A stretch of 16,694 bases of DNA from NCBI GenBank assembly GCA_022838965.1, contig JALHDK010000048.1, positions 1 through 16,694 of the forward strand, read 5' to 3'. The position numbers and the translations under genes were made by a program. How positions within the stretch are numbered: the stretch's first letter is position 1; the number at the start of each line of letters is the position of its first letter. This document shows, one piece after another, positions 1-8,346 of the stretch. The DNA comes from Actinomycetales bacterium. GTDB taxonomy: Bacteria; Actinomycetota; Actinomycetes; Actinomycetales; Actinomycetaceae. The notes beneath the pieces were generated by a model. The model saw only the letters and a program-made list of their open reading frames with translations, ran no database searches and had not been told where the DNA came from.

Positions 1-2
1 TC

Positions 3-467
3 AACTCCTATCACCGGCTCGTCCCCGGGTTCGAGGCCCCGGTGAACCTGGTGTACTCGGCACGCAACCGCTCGGCGTGCATCCGGATCCCGGTCACCGG
101 CACGTCGCCGAAGTCCAAGCGCCTCGAGTTCCGCGTGCCGGACCCGTCATCGAACCCCTACCTGGCCTTCTCCGCCATCCTCATGGCCGGCGTCGACGGC
201 ATCAAGAACCGCACCGAACCGGCCGACCCGATCGACAAGGACCTCTACGAGCTGCCTCCGGAGGAGCACGCGCTGATCGACCAGGTGCCGGACTCCCTGC
301 CGAAGGTGCTCGAGGAGCTGGAGAAGGACCACGACTACCTGACGGACGGAGACGTGTTCACCCCGGACCTGATCGAGACCTGGATCGACTACAAGCGCAC
401 CAACGAGATCGACCCGCTGCGGCTTCGCCCGCACCCGCACGAGTTCGAGCTCTACTACGACCTGTGA
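3..467 (+). CDS. glnA: Glutamine synthetase type I, C-terminal part (5' end outside window)
   Basis: This is the C-terminal third of an ammonia-assimilating glutamine synthetase (glutamate + NH3 + ATP to glutamine). The frame is open from base 3 and begins [13 protein letters not shown], followed by the GSI motif NRSACIRIP and [16 protein letters not shown]. The motif [14 protein letters not shown] matches the class-I adenylylation site; the target tyrosine codon is at 246-248, so this is the GSI-beta, GlnE-regulated form. It ends with [11 protein letters not shown], the normal C terminus. GlnE, the enzyme expected to modify this tyrosine, is encoded nearby on the opposite strand. The gene is followed directly by a strong hairpin. 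Identity is certain; only the 5' truncation by the window edge limits the annotation. Confidence 0.97.
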   Translation, partial: NSYHRLVPGFEAPVNLVYSARNRSACIRIPVTGTSPKSKRLEFRVPDPSSNPYLAFSAILMAGVDGIKNRTEPADPIDKDLYELPPEEHALIDQVPDSLPKVLEELEKDHDYLTDGDVFTPDLIETWIDYKRTNEIDPLRLRPHPHEFELYYDL

Positions 468-473
468 GAGGCA

Positions 474-514
474 CGAGGCCGCCCGGACCGCCGCACGGCG
501 TCCGGGCGGCCTCG
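474..514. terminator. Strong hairpin between convergent glnA and phosphatase gene
   Basis: A perfect 15-bp inverted repeat (474-488 with 500-514, arm GAGGCCGCCCGGAC plus one closing C-G pair) encloses an 11-nt loop. It begins 7 nt after the glnA stop and ends 10 nt before the stop of the minus-strand phosphatase gene. There is no T-tract on either strand, as is common for GC-rich actinobacterial hairpin terminators. It probably serves both converging transcripts; that role is inferred from position. Confidence 0.75.
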
Positions 515-524
515 CCCGCGCGGG

Positions 525-1127
525 TCAGAAACTCTCATCCATCCATCGGCGGACCATCCACCCGGCGCCGTCGCTGTCGAGGACGACGATCCCGGTGTTG
601 ACCAGCACGCGCCCCGTCGCGAACGCGGCGTCCACGTTCCGGGCGTGATACCCGGCCCAGGTCCGGATGATCGCCCCGTGCGAGAAGAACACGGCCACCC
701 CGTCCCCCACCGCTGACCGGGCCACCTCAATGGACGCGTTGAACCGCGCGAACACCTCCCTGCCCGACTCGCCGCCCCGCATCCGGATGTCGATGGTGCC
801 GTGAGCCCAGGCGTCAACCGTGCGGTGGTATTCGAGGACTGACGGCAGGTCGGAGCGCATCTCGAGCTCGGCCGCGCGGATCTCGCGGATGCCTGGCAGC
901 ACCACGGGGGCGAGTCCGAGCCTGCGCGCGAGGGGGCTGGCCGTCTGGATGGTGCGCGTGAGGTGCGAGCTGAAGATCCCGACGACGTCCTCGCGCATCA
1001 GGACCTCGGCCACGGCCTCCGCCTGCTCGTGGCCGAGGGGCGTGAGAGGCGCCCCGGGTGCGGCGGTGTCCAGCGCACGGTCGATGTTCGCGGCGGTCTG
1101 CCCGTGCCGCACGAGGATCAGTCGCAT
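525..1127 (-). CDS. Histidine phosphatase (phosphoglycerate mutase-like) family protein
   Basis: A 200-aa protein of the histidine phosphatase superfamily, probably a small-molecule or phosphoprotein phosphatase; substrate unknown. The N terminus MRLILVRHGQT carries the RHG motif with the phospho-accepting His8. Arg58 in SSHLTRTIQTA, an acid in REIRAAELE (around 82-87) and His150 in FFSHGA complete the usual active site. There is no signal peptide. The ATG is preceded by AGGAGG, which overlaps the TGA stop of glnE (1138-1140), so the gene is translationally coupled to glnE and belongs to the glnA2-glnE operon. A role in nitrogen regulation is suggested only by this position. Similar proteins are often labelled phosphoglycerate mutase or CobC/GpmB-like without proof. 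Confidence 0.9.
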   Translation of the reverse strand: MRLILVRHGQTAANIDRALDTAAPGAPLTPLGHEQAEAVAEVLMREDVVGIFSSHLTRTIQTASPLARRLGLAPVVLPGIREIRAAELEMRSDLPSVLEYHRTVDAWAHGTIDIRMRGGESGREVFARFNASIEVARSAVGDGVAVFFSHGAIIRTWAGYHARNVDAAFATGRVLVNTGIVVLDSDGAGWMVRRWMDESF

Positions 1128-1137
1128 CGCCGCCTCC

Positions 1138-4046
1138 TCACGAGTAGAAGACCGACTCGACGACCTTCCGCGCCCGCCGCGCCGCGCGCAGGTAGTCCTC
1201 CTCGAAGTCCAGCGAGGCCCCGGGAGGGTAGCCGAGCAGCCGGGAGACCACGGTCAGTTCCCGGCCCACCTTCGGCAGGACATCGGACTTCTGTGGCTTG
1301 TCGGTGACGAGCATGATCGCGTCCCGCGTCCTCGATGCCAGCTCCCATGCGCCACGCAGGGCCTCGAACTCCTCGGCGGAGAGGACACCCACCCGCCAGA
1401 CGCCCTCGAGCGCCGGGATCGTGCGGGTGGTCCGCAGCTCGGGGTGCGCGTGGGCGAGCTGGAGCTGCAGGAACTGGGCTGTGAACTCCACGTCGATCAG
1501 GCCTCCCCGTCCCAGCTTGAGATGCCGGTTGGCGGGGACCCCGCGCGGCATCCGCTCCGCCTCGACACGGGCCTTCATCCGGCGCAGGCTCACACGTGTC
1601 GGCTCGTCGAGGCCACCGGGGCGGTACCGGATGGGATCGATCATCTCGACGAACCGGTGCAGCAGGTCCACGTCCCCCGCAACGGGGCGGGCCTTCAGCA
1701 ACGCCTGCCGCTCCCACGGCTCCATCCACCGCTCGTAGTACTCCGCGTAGGACGCGAGCGAGCGCACGAGCGGCCCGCGTCGCCCCTCCGGCCGGAGGTC
1801 GGCGTCGACGGCGAGGGGAGGCTCGACGCTCGGCTCGGTGACGTCTGCGGGTCACTGACCGGTTCGTAGACGAACATCACGTCCGCGTCGGACGCGTAGT
1901 TCATCTCCTGTCCGCCGAGCCTGCCCATGGCCACGATCCCGACGCGTGCCGGGTCCTCGTCGGGTGACGTCCGCATCTGCTCCCGGACGGAGTGGAGCGC
2001 GATCCGCAGCGCACCGACGAGGGAGATGTCGGCCGCGTCACTGATCATCTGGGCGCGGGCGGGATTCACGCCGTCGAGGATGTCGCCGAGTGCGGCTCGC
2101 GTCAGCTCGCGTCGGCGGAGGTAGCGGACCGCCTCCACGGCCGACCGGCGATCGTCCCGGCGTCCGAGGAGGGCATCGAGTTCGCGCAGCAGCACCTCCT
2201 GCGGGCGGGCCTGCAGCGCCTCGTCCTCGTCTAGCCACTTCACCGACTCGGGCAAACGTGACAACGCTGCGGTCGCGTACGCGCTCGAGGACAGCACCTG
2301 GGCGAGTCGGACACCCGCGGTGCCTGAGTCACGCAGCAGCTTCAGGTACCAGTGCGTCCCGCCGAGCTCGTCCGACAGCTTCCGGAAAGCGAGCAGCCCG
2401 GCGTCAGGGTCGGGGCCATCGGCGAACCAGCCCAGCATCACCGGCAGGAGGTGTCGTTGAATCGCGGCACGTCTGCTCACGCCCTCGGTGAGCGCGGCGA
2501 TGTGTCGCAGGGCGCCCGCCGGGTCCCGATAGCCGATCGCCCTCAGCCGGGCCGTGGCGGCTCCCGGGTCCAGCGCCAGGTCCTGGGGCGACAGGCGGGC
2601 GGTGTAGGGCAGCAGCGGCCGGTAGAAGATGGCCTCGTGCAGCTCTCGCACCCGTCGCCGGGTCACTCGCCAGGCCTCGTCGACGTCGTCGACACCCAGC
2701 AGACGCGAGAGTCGTCGCAGATCCTCGGCCCGGTTGGGCACCACGTGGGAGCGGACCATGCGATGCAGCTGGATCCGGTGCTCCAGGGCGCGCAGGAAGC
2801 GGTAGCAGTCGGCCAGTTCGGCGGCGTCCGCGCGGCCGACGTAACCGCCGCGCGCGAGGGCGTCGAGGGCCGGGAGGGTGCCGCGCACGCGCAGCGTCTC
2901 GTCGGTCCGGCCGTGGACCAGTTGCAGGAGCTGGACGGTGAACTCGACGTCCCGCAACCCGCCCTTGCCGAGCTTCAGCTGACGCTCCGCGTCCCGCGCG
3001 CGGACATGGGCCTCGACCCGCCGGCGCATCGCCTGGGAGTCCTCGACGAAGTTCTCCCGCTCGACGGCGCTCCAGACGAAGGGCTGGGTCGCCGCCACGT
3101 AGCGTGCGCCCAGCTCGATGTCCCCCGCCACAGGACGGGCTTTCAACAAGGCCTGGAACTCCCACGTCTTGGCCCAGCGCCGGTAGTAGGCGATGTGTGA
3201 CGGGAGGGTCCGCACCAGGGGACCATCCTTGCCCTCCGGGCGCAGGTTGGCATCGAGGGGCCACAGCGGCGGCTCGGGTCCCACCTCGGAGACGATCTTG
3301 GTGACAGTGATCGCGAGCTGTGTGGTGGCGGCCACCGCCGCCGCCTCGTCCGCGCCGTCGCAGACGTAGATGACGTCGACGTCGGAGATGTAGTTGAGCT
3401 CCTCGGCACCGGTCTTGCCCATGGCGATGATGCTGAAGGGGTAGGGCGCCGCGTCAGGGCACCGGTGCCGGGCGAGTTCGAGAGCGCCGTTCAGCGTGGC
3501 GCCGACGAGCGTTGCCAGGGCGGCGGAGACCGCGGGCATGACCGCGCGCGCGCCGTCCGGCGTGGCGGCCGCGGCGTCGAGGTCCATCACCACGATCGAG
3601 AGCAGCTCGCGGCGGTAGTGCCGCCGCAGCGCGGCCACGGCGGCAGCGATCTGATGCTCGCGTTCCGTGAACGGCCGGACCACCTGGAGCACGCGCTCGT
3701 AGACCTCCTGGTAGGGCGCTCCCGCGACGTGCGGAGTGAGCGAGGCGAGGAGGGCGGGATCAGTGGTCAGCAGGTTGGCGAAGTACTGGGAGGCTCCGAG
3801 GACGCGCAGCAGCGAGAGCCAGCGGTCCCGATCGAGCGCGCGCACAGCCTCACCTCCCGGCGACTCGAGGAGCCGCAGCAGGTTGAGGAGGGCAGCGTCC
3901 GGATCGGCCGTGATGGACAGATCGGCGGAGAGCTGGACGGGGTCCATGCCGGAGAAGACGGGGTCGTCAAGGAACCGGAGTGCCCTCGTCGTGTCCGCGA
4001 AGCCCCGGCGCGCCAGTTCGGTACGGAGGGTCGTGGACTCGCGCAC
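1138..4046 (-). pseudogene. glnE: Bifunctional [glutamine synthetase] adenylyltransferase/deadenylase, frame disrupted
   Basis: GlnE attaches AMP to, and removes it from, GlnA. The protein has two paralogous nucleotidyltransferase halves. The N-terminal half is intact: SIIAMGKTGAEELNY-SDVD (residues 205-224), LDANLRPEGK (264-273), GKGGLRDVEF (360-369). The C-terminal half starts normally (VGIVAMGRLGGQEMNY, SDAD at 719-722, FVYEPV ending at 1857). Coding then jumps to another frame at about 1845-1856, where VEPPLAVDADLRPEGRRGP and the rest of the domain follow to the stop at 1138. An in-frame TGA (1852-1854) lies just upstream in the downstream frame, so a one-base change does not rejoin the two parts cleanly. 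Compared with the N-terminal half (35 residues between VIYV and LDAN), only about 20 remain, implying a loss of ~15-20 residues. The start is GTG at 4046, directly after the glnA2 TGA. It is either a sequencing/assembly deletion or a real lesion in the adenylylating domain. Confidence 0.9.
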
Positions 4047-5381
4047 TCACGGTCCCGTCAGAAAGCGTCTCAGCTCCCAGGGAGTCACCTGATGCCGGTA
4101 CTCACGCCACTCCCGGTGCTTGTTGCGGATCACGTAGTCGAACACGTCCTCGCCGAGCGTCTCGGCCACCAGTTCGGACTTCTCCATCTCGGCGACGGCG
4201 CGCTCCAGCGACGACGGCAGGGCGGCGATCCCCATGGCCCGTCGCTCGTCGTCGGTGAGTTCCCACACGTTGTCGTCCGCTCCGGGGGGGAGATCGTAAC
4301 CGAGTTCGATCCCCTTCAGGCCCGCCGCCAGAATCACCGCCAGAGCCAGGTAGGGGTTGGCCGCCGAGTCGAGAGAGCGGAACTCCACGCGCGCCGAGGT
4401 CGACTTGTCGGGCTTGTACAGCGGCACGCGCACGAGCGCGGACCGGTTGATGTGGCCCCAGCAGACGAAGCTCGGCGCCTCCCCGCCGCCCCACAGGCGC
4501 TTGTAGGAGTTGACGTGCTGGTTCGTGATCGCCGAGATCTCGTGGGCGTGTCGCAGGAGACCGGCGATGAACTGCCGCGCGGTCCGCGAGAGCTGGAACT
4601 CCCCTGCCGGGTCCCAGAAGGCGTTGCGATCGCCCTCGAAGAGCGAGAGATGCATGTGCATTCCGGAGCCGGGAGCGTCGATGAGCGGCTTTGGCATGAA
4701 CGATGCCACGTAGCCCTGCGCCGCGGCCACCTCCCGCACGATGGTGCGGAAGGTCATGATGTTGTCCGCCGTGGTCAGCGCGTCCGCGTAGCGCAGGTCG
4801 ATCTCGTTCTGGCCCGGGCCCCCCTCATGGTGGGAGTACTCGACCGAGATGCCCATCTGCTCGAGGAGCGTGATCGCCTCCCGGCGGAAGTCGGTGCCCT
4901 TCCCCCGCGGCACGTGGTCGAAGTATCCCGCGTTGTCGATCGGGACCAGTTCGCCGTTGGGACCCGGGGGTTCGAAGAGGTAGAACTCGATCTCGGGGTG
5001 CGTGTAGAAGGTGAAGCCCATCTCCGCCGCCCTGCGGAGTGCCCGCTTGAGCACGGCGCGCGGCTCGGTGCGCGCCGGCTCGCCGCCGGGAGTGAGGACG
5101 TCGCAGAACATCCGCGCCGTGCCCTGGTGTTCGCCGCGCCAGGGCAGGACCTGGAACGTCGAGGGATCCGGCCGGGCGATCATGTCCGCCTCCGTGACGC
5201 GGGCCAGTCCCTCGATGGCGGAGCCGTCGAAGCCGATGCCCTCCGCGAAGGCGCCCTCCAGTTCGGCGGGGGCGATCGCGACGGACTTCAGCACGCCGAG
5301 CACGTCGGTGAACCAGAGCTGGATGAAGCGGATGTCGCGCTCCTCCACCACGCGGAGCACGTACTCCTGTTGCCGATCCAT
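4047..5381 (-). CDS. glnA2: Glutamine synthetase, GlnA2-type (GSI-alpha-like, no adenylylation tyrosine)
   Basis: A complete 444-aa type I glutamine synthetase homologue, as in the GlnA2 proteins encoded beside glnE in mycobacteria. Catalytic landmarks are present: GFDGSAIEGLARV (50-62), THPEIEFYLFE (127-137, metal ligands Glu130/132), HHEGGPGQNEIDLRY (184-198), GSGMHMHLSL (238-247), and RVEFRSLDSAANPYLA (331-346). Where regulated GlnA has DKDLY, this protein has DDNVW (369-373), so the modifiable tyrosine is replaced by tryptophan. The ATG at 5381 is preceded by GGAGGAG at good spacing. The stop is immediately adjacent to the GTG of glnE, so the two are coupled. The precise substrate is not determined by sequence; some GlnA2-4 paralogues in actinomycetes act on other amines. 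Confidence 0.95.
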   Translation of the reverse strand: MDRQQEYVLRVVEERDIRFIQLWFTDVLGVLKSVAIAPAELEGAFAEGIGFDGSAIEGLARVTEADMIARPDPSTFQVLPWRGEHQGTARMFCDVLTPGGEPARTEPRAVLKRALRRAAEMGFTFYTHPEIEFYLFEPPGPNGELVPIDNAGYFDHVPRGKGTDFRREAITLLEQMGISVEYSHHEGGPGQNEIDLRYADALTTADNIMTFRTIVREVAAAQGYVASFMPKPLIDAPGSGMHMHLSLFEGDRNAFWDPAGEFQLSRTARQFIAGLLRHAHEISAITNQHVNSYKRLWGGGEAPSFVCWGHINRSALVRVPLYKPDKSTSARVEFRSLDSAANPYLALAVILAAGLKGIELGYDLPPGADDNVWELTDDERRAMGIAALPSSLERAVAEMEKSELVAETLGEDVFDYVIRNKHREWREYRHQVTPWELRRFLTGP

Positions 5382-5534
5382 TGCTCCTCCTCCCTTGTCG
5401 GGCCCTCTGCCCATCATCGCCCATCCCGGGCCACCGCGCAGGCGGCCACCCGGCTCTCGATGTAAACAGTTCGTGACACCGCTTCGCGCGTAGGCTGGAG
5501 CCGGGCTCCCACCGGGCGGACGAGAGGAACACCC
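5382..5534. promoter_or_regulatory. Divergent glnA2/panB promoter region with GlnR-like motif
   Basis: This 153-bp intergenic region contains the only AT-richer stretch nearby, around 5460-5480. On the minus strand it reads GTCAC-n6-TTTAC (5477 to 5462), which fits the AC-n9-AC core described for mycobacterial GlnR sites and resembles the gTnAC-n6-GaAAC half-box of streptomycetes. The minus strand leads to glnA2, a plausible nitrogen-regulated target. TAGGCT at 5491-5496 (+) could be a -10 element for panB, but no convincing -35 is visible. The motif carries little information and its function is inferred from position. Confidence 0.4.
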
Positions 5535-6368
5535 ATGACAGGGCAGCAGAGCACGGGCGTACCCGTTCCCCAGCGCGTGCGGGTCCACCACCTTCGGGAG
5601 GCCAAGGAGCGCCATGAGCCGCTCACCATGCTCACCGCCTATGACGCCGTGTGCGCCCGCATCTTCGACGAGGCGGGCATCGACATCCTCCTGGTCGGGG
5701 ACTCCATCGGGGACAACATGCTCGCCCACCCCAACACCATTCCGGTGACGGTGGACGAGATGATTCCTGCGGTGCGCGCGGTGGCCCGCACCGCGAAGCG
5801 CGCCCTGGTGGTGGCCGACCTCCCCTTCGGCAGCTACGAGGCCTCCCCGGCCCAGTGCCTCGCCACCTCCGTGCGGATGCTGAAGGAGGGGTACGCGCAC
5901 GCCGTCAAGTTCGAGGGCGGTGCCCACCTCGCCGGTCACATCGAGCTCTGCACCCGCTCCGGCATCCCCGTGGTCGCGCATCTCGGCTTCACGCCCCAGG
6001 CCGAGAACCTGCTGGGGGGCAAGCGCGTGCAGGGCCGCGGCACCGCGGCCGCGGAGAAGCTGGTGAAGGACGCCAAGGCGCTCCAGGACGCCGGGGCGGT
6101 CGCCGTCGTCCTCGAGATGGTGCCCGCCCCGCTGGCCGCCCGGGCGACCGAGATCCTCGCGATCCCGACCATCGGGATCGGCGCCGGTCCCGACGTCGAC
6201 GGACAGGTTCTCGTGTGGACGGACATGGCCGGCATGGGGTCGTGGTCACCACGCTTCGCCAGGCAGTTCGGTGCCGTGGGCCAGGAGCTGTTCGCGGCGA
6301 CCCGCCGCTACGCCACCGCGGTGCGAGAGAGGCAGTTCCCGGGACCGGAACACACCTACCAGTCGTGA
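5535..6368 (+). CDS. panB: 3-methyl-2-oxobutanoate hydroxymethyltransferase
   Basis: PanB catalyses the first committed step of pantothenate (coenzyme A precursor) synthesis: 5,10-methylene-tetrahydrofolate + 2-oxoisovalerate to ketopantoate. It is a cytoplasmic TIM-barrel enzyme. At 277 aa it is normal in length. Visible ligands are Asp56 (VGDSIGDN), Asp95 (VADLPFGSYE), Lys125 and Glu127 (VKFEGG), and the catalytic Glu194 (VLEMVP). These match the E. coli residues 45, 84, 112, 114 and 181. The signature IGIGAGPDVDGQVLVWTD lies at 213-230. The loop GDSIGDNMLAHPNTIPVT differs slightly from the common GDSLGMVVLGHD form. ATG 5535 has a GAGAGG about 9 nt upstream. The stop is one base away from the stop of the convergent small gene. 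No panC is next to it. Confidence 0.97.
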   Translation: MTGQQSTGVPVPQRVRVHHLREAKERHEPLTMLTAYDAVCARIFDEAGIDILLVGDSIGDNMLAHPNTIPVTVDEMIPAVRAVARTAKRALVVADLPFGSYEASPAQCLATSVRMLKEGYAHAVKFEGGAHLAGHIELCTRSGIPVVAHLGFTPQAENLLGGKRVQGRGTAAAEKLVKDAKALQDAGAVAVVLEMVPAPLAARATEILAIPTIGIGAGPDVDGQVLVWTDMAGMGSWSPRFARQFGAVGQELFAATRRYATAVRERQFPGPEHTYQS

Positions 6369-6369
6369 G

Positions 6370-6576
6370 TCACCGCGGCGGCTGGGCCGTCCACTCGTCC
6401 TCGTCGTCCTTCCACCTCCTGTCCGCCTCCTCCCACTCCTCGTTCCGCTCGCGTGCGCGGGCGAACGCCCGCTCGGCAGCCTCACGCGTCGGGTACGGGC
6501 CCATCCTGTTCATTCCCTCGGACACCCGACCCTCCTCGACCCGCCGGGTCTCGAGGTTGAAGTAGTACTCGGTCAT
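6370..6576 (-). CDS. Small acidic/basic-patterned conserved actinobacterial protein (68 aa)
   Basis: A 68-aa protein starting MTEYYFNLETRRVEEGR, with NRMGPYPTREAAERAF in the middle and a highly charged helix (ARERNEEWEEADRRWKDDEDEW). This pattern, in which an N-terminal YYFNL-x-TxxVEEG segment is followed by GPYxTREEAExA, is familiar from short conserved hypothetical proteins of Actinobacteria that resemble a SPOR/WGR-like beta-hairpin plus helix. No function is known. AGGAG lies 6 nt before the ATG. It is divergent from map and convergent with panB, ending one base from the panB stop, so little room remains for a terminator. It has no signal peptide or membrane segment. Confidence 0.85.
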   Translation of the reverse strand: MTEYYFNLETRRVEEGRVSEGMNRMGPYPTREAAERAFARARERNEEWEEADRRWKDDEDEWTAQPPR

Positions 6577-6597
6577 GGGCGGCTCCTGACGTGAACG

Positions 6598-6611
6598 TAC
6601 ACTCGACATCA
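6598..6611 (+). promoter_or_regulatory. -10 element of map, consistent with a leaderless transcript
   Basis: TACACT (6598-6603) fits the actinobacterial -10 consensus TAnnnT and ends 7 nt before the map ATG at 6611. Transcription starting the usual 6-7 nt downstream would begin at or next to the ATG. No Shine-Dalgarno sequence precedes this ATG. No clear -35 hexamer is visible. Leaderless mRNAs are common in Actinobacteria; here it is inferred. Confidence 0.5.
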
Positions 6612-7483
6612 TGTTGGCTGATCGCGCGCCGCGAGGCACCCTGAAACCGGGACGGATCTCGCCCAGACGCCCCGTGCCGCCGTCGATTCCCCGGCCGGAG
6701 TACGTGGGACGGCGGGGCCCGGAGCGGGTGAGCGCGCCCGAGGTGAAGTCCGAGGAGACGATCGAGCGCATCCGGGCCGCGGGCCGGCTGGCGGCCCGGG
6801 CGCTCCAGGTGGTCGGGGCCGCGGTCCGTCCGGGCATCACCACCGACGAGCTGGACGCTATCGGGCACGACTACCTCATCGCCCACGGCGCGTACCCGTC
6901 CACGCTGGACTACATGGGATACCCCAAGTCGCTCTGCACCTCGATCAACGAGGTGATCTGCCACGGAATCCCGGATGACACCGTCCTGAAGGACGGTGAC
7001 ATCGTCAACATCGACATCACCGCCTACCTGGGCGGTGTCCATGGCGACACCAACGCCACGTTCCTGGTCGGGGATGTCGACGAGGAGTCCCGCCTCCTCG
7101 TCGAACGCACCCGCACCGCGATGATGCGGGGCATCCGTGCCGTGCGGCCGGGACGTGAGGTCAACGTCATCGGCAGGGTCATCGAGTCCTACGCGCGCAG
7201 GTTCGGTTACGGCGTCGTCCGCGACTTCACGGGCCACGGTGTCGGCGAGGCGTTCCACTCGGGGCTCGTGATCCCGCACTATGACGCCGCACCCCTCCAC
7301 AACGAGCTGCTGAGAGAGGGCATGGTCTTCACCATCGAACCCATGCTCACGCTCGGCACCATCGAGTGGGACCAGTGGGACGATGGCTGGACGGTCCTCA
7401 CGAAGGACCGTGGCCGGAGCGCGCAGTGGGAGCATACTGTGGTGGTCCGTGCCACTGGCGCGGAGATCCTCACCGTCCCCTGA
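6611..7483 (+). CDS. map: Type I methionine aminopeptidase
   Basis: This enzyme removes the initiator methionine from nascent proteins. At 290 aa with a ~40-residue N-terminal extension containing a [11 protein letters not shown] segment, it resembles the MetAP-Ic form of actinomycetes (for example M. tuberculosis MapB), whose extension is proposed to bind near the ribosome. All catalytic residues are visible: His118 (ICHGIP), Asp135 (NIDIT), Asp146 (GDTNATF), His209 (TGHGVG), Glu243 (TIEPML), Glu274 (WEHTVVV). The start at 6611 is supported by a -10 box positioned for a leaderless mRNA and by the conserved extension. It is followed after 10 nt by ppgK, with which it probably forms an operon. 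Confidence 0.97.
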   Translation: MLADRAPRGTLKPGRISPRRPVPPSIPRPEYVGRRGPERVSAPEVKSEETIERIRAAGRLAARALQVVGAAVRPGITTDELDAIGHDYLIAHGAYPSTLDYMGYPKSLCTSINEVICHGIPDDTVLKDGDIVNIDITAYLGGVHGDTNATFLVGDVDEESRLLVERTRTAMMRGIRAVRPGREVNVIGRVIESYARRFGYGVVRDFTGHGVGEAFHSGLVIPHYDAAPLHNELLREGMVFTIEPMLTLGTIEWDQWDDGWTVLTKDRGRSAQWEHTVVVRATGAEILTVP

Positions 7484-7493
7484 GGAGGGCGTC

Positions 7494-8243
7494 ATGTCCA
7501 TCGCGTTCGGCATCGACATCGGAGGTTCGGGAATCAAGGGTGCCCCGGTCGACCTGGACACCGGGGTGTTCGCGGGCGACCGGCTCCGCATCCCCACGCC
7601 CGAGCCCTCCACCCCCCGCGCGGTGGCGGACGTCTGCGCGACCATCATCGAGTCCTTCCGTCTCCCTCCCGAGACCCCCATCGGCCTGACCTTCCCCGCG
7701 CCGATCAAGCACGGCGTGGTCCCGTTCATCGCCAACCTCCACAAGTCCTGGAAGGGCGTCAACGTGCCGAACCTCATGTCCGAGGTGATCGGCCGTACCG
7801 TCATCGCCGTCAACGACGCCGATGCCGCGGGTTACGCGGAGGTTCGCTACGGGGCAGCGCGGGACAGATCGGGCGTGGTCATCGTGACCACGCTGGGAAC
7901 CGGGATCGGCTCGGCGATCATCGTGGACGGCATTCTCGTACCCAACACCGAGCTGGGGCACCTCGAGATCGACGGGCACGACGCCGAGAGCCGGGCATCG
8001 GACGCCGCCCGCGAGCGCGAGGACCTCACATGGAAGCAGTGGGCCAAGCGCCTCACCAGGTACTACTCGACCGTGGAGATGCTCTTCTCACCTGACCTGC
8101 TGGTCGTTGGCGGCGGAGTCAGCAAGTACCACCAGGAGTTTCTGCCGCTGATCAGGATCCGGACCCCCATGGTCCCCGCCGCCCTGCGCAATGCCGCGGG
8201 GATCGTCGGCGCCGCCCGCCTGGCGGCTGACGGACACCACTGA
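7494..8243 (+). CDS. ppgK: Polyphosphate glucokinase (ROK family)
   Basis: PpgK phosphorylates glucose to glucose-6-phosphate using inorganic polyphosphate (and often ATP). It is a cytoplasmic ROK-family sugar kinase typical of Actinobacteria. At 249 aa it has the expected length. Seen in order: phosphate-1 motif GIDIGGSGIKG (6-16), TFPAPIKHG (66-74), NDADAAG with the catalytic Asp110 (107-113), phosphate-2 motif TLGTGIGSA (133-141), and the polyphosphate-glucokinase hallmark ELGHLEIDGHDAE (153-165). VVGGGVSKYHQEF follows at 204-216. The ATG at 7494 has GAGGAGGG upstream, overlapping the map stop region, so the two genes are probably co-transcribed. The last codons overlap a 25-nt tandem repeat. 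Confidence 0.96.
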   Translation: MSIAFGIDIGGSGIKGAPVDLDTGVFAGDRLRIPTPEPSTPRAVADVCATIIESFRLPPETPIGLTFPAPIKHGVVPFIANLHKSWKGVNVPNLMSEVIGRTVIAVNDADAAGYAEVRYGAARDRSGVVIVTTLGTGIGSAIIVDGILVPNTELGHLEIDGHDAESRASDAAREREDLTWKQWAKRLTRYYSTVEMLFSPDLLVVGGGVSKYHQEFLPLIRIRTPMVPAALRNAAGIVGAARLAADGHH

Positions 8244-8301
8244 GCCAGCGACTGACGGACACCACTGGGCCAGCGGCTGGCAGCCACCGCTGGGTCACCC
8301 G
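8227..8301. repeat. 25-nt tandem repeat across the ppgK stop codon
   Basis: Two near-identical 25-nt units starting CTGACGGACACCACTG (8227-8251 and 8252-8276) are followed by a degenerate third unit (8277-8301). The first unit contains the ppgK TGA (8241-8243). Within the second and third units, CCAGCGG and CCGCTGG can pair, giving a modest hairpin. It lies in the gap between convergent ppgK and the lipoprotein gene, so it may act as a weak bidirectional terminator; that is inferred. Confidence 0.7.
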
Positions 8302-8346
8302 CGCCGACGGGCGACCGCCTCGGCCAGGGACGGGGCTGCGGCCCGG

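Noticed and set aside
3465..5465. Long plus-strand open frame (666 aa) across glnE and glnA2
   Set aside because: Antisense to two recognisable minus-strand genes. Its protein is Arg/Gly/Val/His-rich with no family motif, a usual high-GC shadow.
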